NCBI GenBank assembly: GCA_036557505.1
Contig: DATBHM010000051.1
Span: 1-13,676 of the forward strand
DNA from: DATBHM01 sp036557505
Lineage (GTDB): Bacteria > Actinomycetota > UBA4738 > JACQTL01
Reading direction: 5' to 3'
Length of the DNA: 13,676 bases
Below the pieces are notes generated by a model, which worked only from the letters and a program-made list of their open reading frames with translations, did no database searches and was not told the DNA's origin. Below, in pieces: positions 5,575 to 12,131 of the stretch; within the stretch, counting starts at the first letter, position 1, and each line of letters begins with the position of its first letter. Position numbers and translations under genes: made by a program.

Positions 5575-8103
5575 GTGAACGCGAACGACGCGCCGGCGCC
5601 CGCCCCGCCCCAGGGTCCCGCGCCGGTCGTGCGTCTGGTCGACGGGCTCCGTTCCCTCGACCGGGCCTACTCCCGAGGGCACCACGGTCGGTGGTCGGCC
5701 CGACGCCGCGCGGAGCTGGTGGACGAGGCGCTGGTTCGGCTGTTCCGGTCGTCGGACGTACCCGACGGCGTGGCCCTGGCCGCGGTGGGCGGGTACGGCC
5801 GCGCCGAGCTGGCGCCGGCCTCGGACATCGATCTCCTGCTGCTCCACGAGCTCCGGGACGGCCGTGTCGTCCGGGAGCTGGCCGAACGGCTGCTGTATCC
5901 CCTGTGGGACGCCGGGTTCGAGGTCGGTCACGGTGTCAGGACGGTCAGGGAGTCCATGGCGCTCGCCGCGGAGCGGTTCGACGTGGCGACCGCGCTGCTC
6001 GACGCCCGGCTGCTGGACGGTGATGCCGGCGTGTTCGCGTCGCTCCGCGAGCGCGTGTGGGACTGGGTTCGCAGCCCGAGGACCGGCTTCGTCGACCGGC
6101 TGGAGGAGGCAGCTTCCGAGCGGCGGCGTCGGTTCGGATCAGCGTCCCGGCGGCTCGAGCCGGACGTGAAGGAGGGCGGCGGTGGCCTCCGCGACATCCA
6201 CACGCTGGGGTGGCTGGCCCCGGCGGTCGCCGGCGACGGGGGGATTCGGGGGCTGGAGTCGGCCGGGTTCGTCCGGACGGCCGAGCGCGAGTCGGTCGAG
6301 GCAGCCGAGGAGTACCTGGTCCGCGTCCGAAGCGCTCTGCACCTCGAGGCCGGAAGGAAGCTCGACGTCCTGCGGCAGGACCTCCAGCCGCAGCTGGCGG
6401 TGGAGCTGGGGTTCGCCGACGAGCCCGGCCTGTCGGCGCCCGATGGGCTGATGCGCGCGGTGTTCGAGCACGCCCGGGATGTGGAGTTCGTGCTGGGACA
6501 GGCGTTCGACCGGGTGGCGCGGGGGTCGCAGGCGTCCGGCGCGGCGGTGCCCGGCGTCACGGGGACGCCGGCGGCCGTGATCGCAGCGTTCGCACAGGCG
6601 GCGTCCCGGGGCGGCTCGGTCGCGCCGGTGGACCTCGACATGATGGAGGATGCCGACCTGCCGGACGTCGTCGAGTGGACGCCGGCCGTCCGCGACGCGT
6701 TCCTGGAGATCCTGCGGGCCGGGGACGCCGGCGTCGCTGCGCTGGAGGCGCTCGACCGGGCGGATCTGCTGGAACGGTTCCTGCCGGCATGGTCCGCGGT
6801 GCGGTGCAGGCCGCAGCGCGATCCGTACCACCGGTTCCCCGTCGACGTGCACCTGCTGGAAGCACTCGGCGGCGTCGGGCGCCTGCTCCGGGGCGCGTCG
6901 ACGGACGACCCGGTGGCCTCGCACGCCGCGGCCGCCGTGGGGGATCGGGTGGACGGGCTGCTGCTCGGCGCGCTCCTGCACGACATCGGCAAGACCGGCC
7001 ACGGCGGCCACGTCGAGGCCGGCGAGGAGATCGCCGCGCGGGCACTGGAGGCCATCGGGCCGCCCGACGACACGCGCGATCTGGCGCTGTTCCTGGTGGG
7101 GAATCACCTCCTGCTGTCGGATACGGCCACGCGACGCGACCTCCAGGACGACGACCTGATCCTGTCCGTCGCGGCGACGGTGGAGACCGAAGAACGTCTC
7201 GCGGCGCTGTACCTGCTGACGGTGGCGGACGCCTCGGCGACCGGGCCGAACGCCTGGACGCCGTGGCGGGCGACGCTCGTCCGCGAGCTGGTGGCGAAGG
7301 TCCAGCACGCGCTGGAACGAGGCGAGATGGGCCAGGAGGCGGCAGCCCGGCTGGCGGAGCGGGCGGAGACCATCCGGGGGCTGCTCCGCGGCCGGCCCCT
7401 CGGCGAGATCGAACGGTTCCTGGGCCGGATGCCGCGGGGGTACCTGCTGGCCGTGCCCGCCGAGCGCGCCGCCCGGCACTTCCCCATGGTGAACGCCCCG
7501 CTCGGCGCCGTGGAGGTCCGGGCACTCCACGAACCCGGCCCCCGCCCGGGGACCTACGCCCTGGCGGTGGTCGCACGCGACCGCCCCGGGCTCCTGTCGC
7601 GGATCGCGGGCTCGTTGGCGCTGAGCGGGCTGTCGATCCTGTCCGCGCAGGTGTTCACAACGGAGGACGGGGTGGCGGTGGACCTGTTCGAGGTCGAGGG
7701 CGCGTTCCACGGCGACGTCGACGAGGAGCGGTGGAGGAGGTTCCGGGCCACGCTGCGGAAGGCGGTGGAGGGCCGGCTGTCGCTCGAGTACCGGGTGGCC
7801 GAGAAGCGGGCGTACTACCCGGCGCCGCCGTCGGGCATCACGACCACGGTCACCCTGGACAACCGCGGGAGCGACTTCTTCACGATCATCGAGGTGGCCG
7901 CGCCGGACCGGATCGGGCTGCTGTTCGACGTCACCCGGACGCTCACCGACCTCCAGCTGGACGTCCACATCGCCAAGGTGGCGACGTACGGCGAGCGGGT
8001 GATCGACGCGTTCTACGTGCGCGACGTGGTCGGCCGCAAGATCGAGGACGCCGAGCACGAACGCGAGGTCGTCGCCGCGCTCACGGCGCGCCTCGCGGAC
8101 TGA
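5575..8103 (+). CDS. glnD: PII nucleotidyltransferase / nucleotidyl-removing enzyme GlnD
   Basis: An 842-residue bifunctional enzyme that modifies and demodifies GlnK Tyr51. The nucleotidyltransferase domain has GGYGRAEL (72-79) and SDIDLLLL with metal ligands D84 and D86. The linker carries the conserved EPDVKEGGGGLRDIHTLGW. The HD hydrolase domain includes H469-D470 in LLHDIGKTGHGGH. Two ACT domains follow (about 660-706 and 766-820, the second reading DRIGLLFDVTRTLTD), which bind glutamine in the family. All catalytic motifs appear intact, and length is near the family norm. It starts with GTG 23 nt after glnK and has no strong Shine-Dalgarno, so translation probably depends on coupling. 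In actinobacteria the product may be an adenylyl- rather than uridylyltransferase. Confidence 0.93.
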   Translation: MNANDAPAPAPPQGPAPVVRLVDGLRSLDRAYSRGHHGRWSARRRAELVDEALVRLFRSSDVPDGVALAAVGGYGRAELAPASDIDLLLLHELRDGRVVRELAERLLYPLWDAGFEVGHGVRTVRESMALAAERFDVATALLDARLLDGDAGVFASLRERVWDWVRSPRTGFVDRLEEAASERRRRFGSASRRLEPDVKEGGGGLRDIHTLGWLAPAVAGDGGIRGLESAGFVRTAERESVEAAEEYLVRVRSALHLEAGRKLDVLRQDLQPQLAVELGFADEPGLSAPDGLMRAVFEHARDVEFVLGQAFDRVARGSQASGAAVPGVTGTPAAVIAAFAQAASRGGSVAPVDLDMMEDADLPDVVEWTPAVRDAFLEILRAGDAGVAALEALDRADLLERFLPAWSAVRCRPQRDPYHRFPVDVHLLEALGGVGRLLRGASTDDPVASHAAAAVGDRVDGLLLGALLHDIGKTGHGGHVEAGEEIAARALEAIGPPDDTRDLALFLVGNHLLLSDTATRRDLQDDDLILSVAATVETEERLAALYLLTVADASATGPNAWTPWRATLVRELVAKVQHALERGEMGQEAAARLAERAETIRGLLRGRPLGEIERFLGRMPRGYLLAVPAERAARHFPMVNAPLGAVEVRALHEPGPRPGTYALAVVARDRPGLLSRIAGSLALSGLSILSAQVFTTEDGVAVDLFEVEGAFHGDVDEERWRRFRATLRKAVEGRLSLEYRVAEKRAYYPAPPSGITTTVTLDNRGSDFFTIIEVAAPDRIGLLFDVTRTLTDLQLDVHIAKVATYGERVIDAFYVRDVVGRKIEDAEHEREVVAALTARLAD

Positions 8104-8183
8104 TCCGTACTCGGACACCCGGTTTCATTCAGCGATACGCCAGGTTGTGTTCGCCGGCCGCGCGCGTCAAGACTCGGCTCATT

Positions 8184-8212
8184 GGCCGGGCCCAGGGGGC
8201 TGACCCCCGGCC
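8184..8212 (+). terminator. GC hairpin between glnD and the ABC transporter genes
   Basis: GGCCGGG (8184-8190) is complementary to CCCGGCC (8206-8212). A nested alternative pairs GGGGG (8195-8199) with CCCCC (8204-8208) around a CTGA loop. There is no T-tract. It could end glnD transcription or lie in the leader of the binding-protein gene. The rest of 8104-8237 shows no clear promoter. Confidence 0.35.
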
Positions 8213-8237
8213 GTCGAGCGTCGGAGAGGGGAGACAG

Positions 8238-9329
8238 ATGCATAGGCTCCGCGGGGCGGGTGTGTGCCTCATCGTCATCGGGCTGATCTCGGCGGCATGC
8301 GGCGGAGGCTCTGGTGGTGGTGGTGGTACCACGACGGGTGCGACCACGGGGAGCACGACGGGTTCCACGACCGGTTCGACCACGGGCGCGACCACCGGAG
8401 CGACGAGCGCGCCCGTGGAACCCGCCGACGTGACGGTCTTCCTCGGTTTCACGCCGGATGGGCTCTATGCCCCGGTCTACGTCGCCAAGCAGCTGGGGTA
8501 CTTCGACGACGAGAAGCTCAACGTCACGATCGCCCCCGGGACCGGTTCGAACAGCGCCGTGAAGGTCGTCGGAGCCGGCCGGGCCCAGTTCGGGTTCGCG
8601 GACGCGCTCTCCATGTCGCACGGGGTCGCCGGCGGGGCGCCGTTGAAGATGGTTGCCGTCGAGCTCCGCGAGCCGCCGGCCGCGACCGTCGTGTTGAAGA
8701 CCTCGGGGATCAAGAGCATCAAGGATCTGAAGGACAAGACCATCGGCGACTCTGAGGACTCGGCTCAGGTCCCCATCCTCCCGTGCCTCCTGCAGGCCAA
8801 CGGGTTGACGATGAACGACATCAAGTTCGTGAACCTCGGCTTCCCCGAGCAGGTCCCCGCCCTGCTGTCCGGGAAGGTGGATGCCCTCGAGGGCTACGGA
8901 TACTTCTACGGGAACCTCGCCGACAAGGTGAACCTGCTCCCGTGGTCGCAGTACGGCCTGGACTACTACTCAGAAGGCATCTTCGTGAACACGGACTACC
9001 TCAACGACAACCCGGATGTCGTTCGCCGGTTCCTGACCGCATTCGTCAAGGGGTTCAAGTACGAGCTCGACAACCCGGATCAGGCCGCCCACCTGCTGGC
9101 GGTGGGCGCCAACAGTCTGAAGTCGGAGGACTTCTTCAACTACGAGATCCATACACTCGCCCCGATGCTGGTCGACGCCGACGAGCAGGCCAACGGGCTC
9201 GGTCACATGGCGGCGGACAAGTGGCAGAGCACGGTGGATACGTTGAAGTGCGGCGGGGTGGCCGACCCCCCCGCTCCGGACTCGCTGTACACCAACGACT
9301 ACCTGCCGCAGCCGCCGGTCAAGCCGTGA
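8238..9329 (+). CDS. ABC transporter substrate-binding lipoprotein (NMT1/SsuA-like)
   Basis: A 363-residue extracellular binding protein. A short signal peptide with Arg3 and Arg5, a hydrophobic core (8-18) and lipobox SAAC ends at C21, the expected lipid anchor. A Gly-rich stretch and six Thr-Thr-Gly-Ala/Ser units (32-55) form a flexible tether. The binding domain begins around residue 65 (VTVFLGFTPDGLYAPVYVAKQLGYF), a typical opening for NMT1/THI5-like and SsuA-type proteins, and continues with the KSIKDLKDKTIG motif (about 160-171) and YYSEGIFVNTDYL. Relatives bind sulfonates, nitrate, taurine, thiamine precursors or aromatic acids, so the ligand is open. ATG 8238 follows GGAGAGGGGAG. The permease and ATPase genes follow directly. 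Confidence 0.88.
   Translation: MHRLRGAGVCLIVIGLISAACGGGSGGGGGTTTGATTGSTTGSTTGSTTGATTGATSAPVEPADVTVFLGFTPDGLYAPVYVAKQLGYFDDEKLNVTIAPGTGSNSAVKVVGAGRAQFGFADALSMSHGVAGGAPLKMVAVELREPPAATVVLKTSGIKSIKDLKDKTIGDSEDSAQVPILPCLLQANGLTMNDIKFVNLGFPEQVPALLSGKVDALEGYGYFYGNLADKVNLLPWSQYGLDYYSEGIFVNTDYLNDNPDVVRRFLTAFVKGFKYELDNPDQAAHLLAVGANSLKSEDFFNYEIHTLAPMLVDADEQANGLGHMAADKWQSTVDTLKCGGVADPPAPDSLYTNDYLPQPPVKP
8331..8402 (+). repeat. Six 12-bp repeats encoding a Thr-Thr-Gly-Ala/Ser tether
   Basis: Six tandem 12-bp units encode TTGA, TTGS, TTGS, TTGS, TTGA, TTGA inside the binding-protein gene. The units differ at synonymous sites (ACC/ACG, GGT/GGG/GGC/GGA), so the peptide rather than the DNA seems to be maintained. 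The preceding Gly run (about 8301-8327) adds to the low-complexity tract. The likely role is a spacer between the lipid anchor and the ligand-binding domain. Confidence 0.8.
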
Positions 9330-9341
9330 AGCCCGGATAGG

Positions 9342-10265
9342 ATGCCCCGAGTGCCGGGCGTGGTGGGTTCGTCCGAGGCCGATACCGGGCCGGCGCCCGG
9401 GGGGCATGGGAGTGACGTGAGCACCGACGGCGCCACCGGCGTCGAGCGACGCTCCCGGTGGCGCCGGGCGATGACCGCCGCCGGAGGCGCCCTCCGGCGG
9501 CTGGGGTCGAAGTGGAAGGCGTTCGTCTTCCTCGCGCTGCTGATCCTGGCATGGGAGGGGTACACGGAATGGGGACACACCCAACGATTCGTGCTTCCGC
9601 CCCCGACCAGCGTCTGGTCCTACCTCATCCACAATCCGGGGCTGTTCTGGCATCACTCGCTCATCACGCTCCGTGAGGTCCTCACGGCGTTCGTGATCTC
9701 GGTCTCGCTCGGCGTGGTGCTGGCCGGGCTCATCGAGCGATTCAAGGTCGTGGAGGAGACGTTGCTCCCCCTGCTCGTCGTCACCCAGGTGGTACCGACG
9801 ATCGCGATCGCCCCGCTGCTGGTCCTGCTCCTGGGCTTCGGCTCCGCTCCGAAGATCGCGGTCGCGGTGCTCATCTCCTTCTTCCCGATCGTGATCAACA
9901 CCTTCACGGGGCTGCGGTCGGTGGACGAGGACCTCGTCCTGCTGTCGAAGGGGCTCGGAGCGGGCAGGTTGCAGTACCTGTGGAAGATCGCGCTCCCCAC
10001 GGCCTTGCCGTACATCCTCGCGGGGGCACGGCTGGCGATCACGCTGTCGATCATCGGAGCGGTGATCGGAGAGTTCGTCGTGTCCAACGCGGGGCTCGGG
10101 TTCCTGATCCTCCAGGGGTCGGCGCAGCTCACGCCGGAGCAGATGGTGGCCGCGCTCGTCGTGCTCGCGATCATCGGGATCCTGCTGTTCAACGCCGTTC
10201 GACTCATCGAGTACTTCGCAACGCCGTGGGCCTTCGACCGGCAGGGACGACCTCGGTATGAGTGA
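9342..10265 (+). CDS. ABC transporter permease (SsuC/TauC-like)
   Basis: A 307-residue inner-membrane subunit of a binding-protein-dependent ABC importer (BPD_transp_1 family). A hydrophilic N-terminus (1-57) precedes about six hydrophobic segments. The cytoplasmic EAA-type loop, SKGLGAGRLQYLWKIALP (202-219), is the contact for the ATPase. The PPPTSVW segment near residue 86 is typical of SsuC/TauC/NMT1-type permeases. It follows the binding-protein gene by 12 nt and overlaps the ATPase gene by 8 nt, so the three are one operon. Start choice is uncertain: ATG 9342 and GTG 9417 are both in frame, each with a poorly spaced GGA/GGGAG. The 25 residues between them are not conserved-looking. Confidence 0.9.
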   Translation: MPRVPGVVGSSEADTGPAPGGHGSDVSTDGATGVERRSRWRRAMTAAGGALRRLGSKWKAFVFLALLILAWEGYTEWGHTQRFVLPPPTSVWSYLIHNPGLFWHHSLITLREVLTAFVISVSLGVVLAGLIERFKVVEETLLPLLVVTQVVPTIAIAPLLVLLLGFGSAPKIAVAVLISFFPIVINTFTGLRSVDEDLVLLSKGLGAGRLQYLWKIALPTALPYILAGARLAITLSIIGAVIGEFVVSNAGLGFLILQGSAQLTPEQMVAALVVLAIIGILLFNAVRLIEYFATPWAFDRQGRPRYE

Positions 10266-11100
10266 CACGTCCGCGGGCACGACGGTGGACGGCCGCTCGG
10301 GCGGACCCACGGCCGGGCCCTCGTCGCCCGGGCCTGTGCTGGAGATCGAATCCGTGCAGCGGACGTTCGTCGGGAAACGGCGGAGCGTGAACGCACTCGG
10401 GCCGGTCACCTTCTCCGTCGACGAGGGGACGTTCGTGAGCATCGTGGGGCCCAGCGGGTGCGGCAAGAGCACGCTGCTCAAGATCATGTACGGCGTGGTG
10501 CCGGCCACGGACGGGACCGTGCGGTATCGGGGACGCGACGTGCGCGGGCACGGATCGGACTTCGGCATGGTGTTCCAGGCTCCGGTCCTGCTCCCGTGGC
10601 GCTCGAACCTCAAGAACGTGATGCTCCCGCTGGAGGTGCTGAAGCGCTCGAACGCGGCAGGCGAGGCGCGGGCTCGTGAGCTGCTCGACATGGTCGGGCT
10701 GGCCGACTTCGCCGACCATCGCCCGTCCGAGCTGTCCGGAGGCATGCAGCAACGGGTCGCCATCTGCCGCGCGCTCGTCCACGACCCCGATGTGCTGCTG
10801 CTCGACGAGCCCTTCGGTGCCCTCGACGCCATGACGCGGGAGCAGCTCAACGACGACCTGCTCACGATCTGGTCGGAGACGGGCAAGACCGTCGTGTTCG
10901 TGACCCACGACATCTCGGAGGCCGTGTACCTGTCCGACCGCGTCCTGGTGATGTCGGCCCGGCCCGGCACGGTTCGGGACGACATCGCGATCGACCAGCA
11001 GCGCCCGCGCGGGCTCGAGACCCGGCGCCATCCGGCCTTCGAGGACTACGGCATCCGCATCCGGACCGAGCTCGGCCTGGCGCACGACGCCGGTCACTGA
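10258..11100 (+). CDS. ABC transporter ATP-binding protein (SsuB/TauB-like)
   Basis: A 280-residue ATPase powering the importer. Visible motifs are Walker A GPSGCGKST (64-72), Q-loop Q107 in MVFQAPVLLPW, signature LSGGMQQR (159-166), Walker B VLLLDEP (179-185) with E184, the D-loop GALD and switch H217 in FVTHDISEAVYLSDR. LLPW after the Q-loop and the HDISEAVYLSDRV stretch are characteristic of the SsuB/TauB/NrtD group. The ATG lies inside the end of the permease gene, implying coupled translation. The first 25 residues are a low-complexity Gly/Ser/Pro extension. It ends convergently with the IclR gene, 46 bp away. Confidence 0.93.
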   Translation: MSDTSAGTTVDGRSGGPTAGPSSPGPVLEIESVQRTFVGKRRSVNALGPVTFSVDEGTFVSIVGPSGCGKSTLLKIMYGVVPATDGTVRYRGRDVRGHGSDFGMVFQAPVLLPWRSNLKNVMLPLEVLKRSNAAGEARARELLDMVGLADFADHRPSELSGGMQQRVAICRALVHDPDVLLLDEPFGALDAMTREQLNDDLLTIWSETGKTVVFVTHDISEAVYLSDRVLVMSARPGTVRDDIAIDQQRPRGLETRRHPAFEDYGIRIRTELGLAHDAGH

Positions 11101-11114
11101 GGCGGCTCCGTCGC

Positions 11115-11126
11115 GGCGCTTGCGCC
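11115..11126. terminator. Short hairpin between convergent genes
   Basis: GGCGC (11115-11119) pairs with GCGCC (11122-11126), equivalent to a 4-bp stem with a CTTG loop. It is the only symmetrical structure in the 46 bp between the convergent ATPase and IclR genes, so it could act in both directions. It is short and has no T-tract. Confidence 0.25.
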
Positions 11127-11146
11127 CCTCGTTCGGACTGGTCGGG

Positions 11147-11935
11147 TCAGGCGGGCGGGGCGATCGGAACGGGAGGCCTCGCCCGTCGGAGCGCGCGAGT
11201 GAGCGTCGCCGCCGTGTCCCGGACGATACTGGAGAATCGCTGCAGGTTGACGCGCGAGGAAGCCGTGACCGACACCGCGGCGAGCTGCTGGCAGGGTGGG
11301 AAGACGGCGGCAGCGACGCAGGCGACGCCCGGACGGGTCTCCTCGAGGTCGAAGGCGACCCCCGCCTCCCGCACGCCGTCCAGGTGCCGGCGCAGCAAGG
11401 AGGCCTCGATGATGGTGTGCTCGGTCGCCGGAGCGAGCTGTCCGCCGAGCACCCGGTCCACGACCTCGTCGGAAGAGTGGGCGAGCATGACCTTCCCCAG
11501 GGCGGTGCTGTGTGCCGAACCGCGCCCACCCACGGGAGCTGGCTCGAGCTGGAGGCTGGAACCTCCCAGCCGGTCGAGGAACAGCACATCGGTGGACCAC
11601 TGCGCGGTCTCGAGGACGGCCAGCTTCACGGTGAGCTTGGTCTGGGCGTGGAGATCGACGAGCAGCGGGCCGGCCGCCTCCCGCAGCACCCGGAAGTGCG
11701 GCACCATGTACCCGACCTCGAACAGGTGTGACCCCAGCCGGAGCCAGTTGTCGATCTTCTGTAGAGCTCCCCATTCGACCAGCTGCGTCGTCAGCCGATG
11801 AACGGTCGCCTTGGGGTACCCCGTCCGCTCGGTGATGTCGGCGAGCCGAAGCCACCGATCCCCAGGGCTGAAAGCGTCCAGGATGCTGAACGCTTTCCCG
11901 AGTACCGTCCGATCGTCCCAGGCGTTCGTTCTCAC
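11147..11935 (-). CDS. IclR-family transcriptional regulator
   Basis: A 262-residue regulator. The N-terminal winged helix-turn-helix (about 8-65) includes VLGKAFSILDAF and the recognition region LADITERTGYPKATVHRL. The C-terminal effector domain (about 80-250) has the family motif around GRGSAHSTALGKVMLA (137-152) and GVACVAAAVF (203-211). IclR proteins often control aromatic-acid and other catabolic operons as repressor or activator, and usually bind palindromes in divergent promoters. It is divergent from the Rieske dioxygenase genes and convergent with the ABC genes, making both candidate targets. The start is GTG 11935, chosen because the helix-turn-helix domain begins just inside; the ribosome site is weak. 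Confidence 0.9.
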   Translation of the reverse strand: MRTNAWDDRTVLGKAFSILDAFSPGDRWLRLADITERTGYPKATVHRLTTQLVEWGALQKIDNWLRLGSHLFEVGYMVPHFRVLREAAGPLLVDLHAQTKLTVKLAVLETAQWSTDVLFLDRLGGSSLQLEPAPVGGRGSAHSTALGKVMLAHSSDEVVDRVLGGQLAPATEHTIIEASLLRRHLDGVREAGVAFDLEETRPGVACVAAAVFPPCQQLAAVSVTASSRVNLQRFSSIVRDTAATLTRALRRARPPVPIAPPA

Positions 11936-11962
11936 GCCTCGATCCGCCCCCCAAGCAATCGA

Positions 11963-12016
11963 GCGGGTCGACCCCGTCGCACCAGGATCATAGGCCAGTG
12001 GCGGGATGCGGGTCGA
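11963..12016. repeat. 9-bp direct repeat and a 10-bp palindrome in the divergent intergenic region
   Basis: GCGGGTCGA occurs at 11963-11971 and again at 12008-12016. The first copy overlaps the perfect palindrome GGGTCGACCC (11965-11974); the second abuts the pseudo-palindrome at 12017-12027. Repeated half-sites flanking a promoter are common in regulator-controlled divergent regions, but the role is inferred. Confidence 0.35.
11987..12016 (-). promoter_or_regulatory. Candidate promoter of the IclR gene
   Basis: On the minus strand TCGACC (12016-12011, four of six -35 matches) is followed after 18 bp by TATGAT (11992-11987, five of six -10 matches). The predicted start near 11980 gives a leader of about 45 nt. 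The pseudo-palindrome 12017-12027 abuts the -35, a position suited to autoregulation. Confidence 0.45.
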
Positions 12017-12027
12017 GGAAACGTTCC
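12017..12027. promoter_or_regulatory. Candidate IclR operator
   Basis: GGAAACGTTCC is a pseudo-palindrome with GGAA and TTCC arms around ACG. It sits between the two divergent promoter candidates, next to the iclR -35 and about 19 bp upstream of the dioxygenase -35. GGAA-type inverted arms resemble sites reported for several IclR-family members. The assignment is inferred from position and symmetry. Confidence 0.4.
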
Positions 12028-12045
12028 ATTGGGCGACACGGGGCC

Positions 12046-12074
12046 TTGTTCGCCCGGTGGGCTGTTCATATCGT
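12046..12074 (+). promoter_or_regulatory. Candidate promoter of the Rieske dioxygenase operon
   Basis: TTGTTC (12046-12051) lies exactly 17 bp before TATCGT (12069-12074). The -35 is weak (TTG only) and the -10 matches four of six positions, as expected for an activated promoter. The predicted start is near 12081, about 50 nt before the coding start. The octamer GCTGTTCA occurs at 12061-12068 and again at 12108-12115, another possible protein site. Confidence 0.35.
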
Positions 12075-12088
12075 CGGTGTCGCGGGTT

Positions 12089-12104
12089 CGGGCCCTCGGG
12101 CCCG
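12089..12104 (+). promoter_or_regulatory. GC-rich hairpin in the dioxygenase leader
   Basis: CGGGCCC (12089-12095) and GGGCCCG (12098-12104) are perfectly complementary, with only TC between them. In RNA this gives a 6-bp stem with a 4-nt loop; in DNA it is a near-continuous palindrome. It lies just downstream of the predicted start and 17 nt before the Shine-Dalgarno. It might be an operator or an RNA stability element. Confidence 0.4.
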
Positions 12105-12131
12105 CGCGCTGTTCACGCTCGAGGAGGGGAG

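Noticed and set aside
6139..8118. 659-codon minus-strand ORF opposite glnD
   Set aside because: Composition is that of an antisense shadow with no recognisable domain, and glnD has all family motifs on the plus strand.
6057..8237. Long plus-strand frame running through glnD and joining the binding-protein gene
   Set aside because: The part before 8238 is Arg/Gly/Pro-rich out-of-frame reading of glnD. The signal peptide and ribosome site fix the real start at 8238.
8331..8402. Tandem repeat considered as CRISPR-like or mobile repeat
   Set aside because: The 12-bp units are in frame, code for a Thr/Gly/Ser linker, and have no spacers.
8970..10985. 671-codon minus-strand ORF opposite the ABC genes
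   Set aside because: It lies across three clear ABC transporter genes and has no domain-like sequence.
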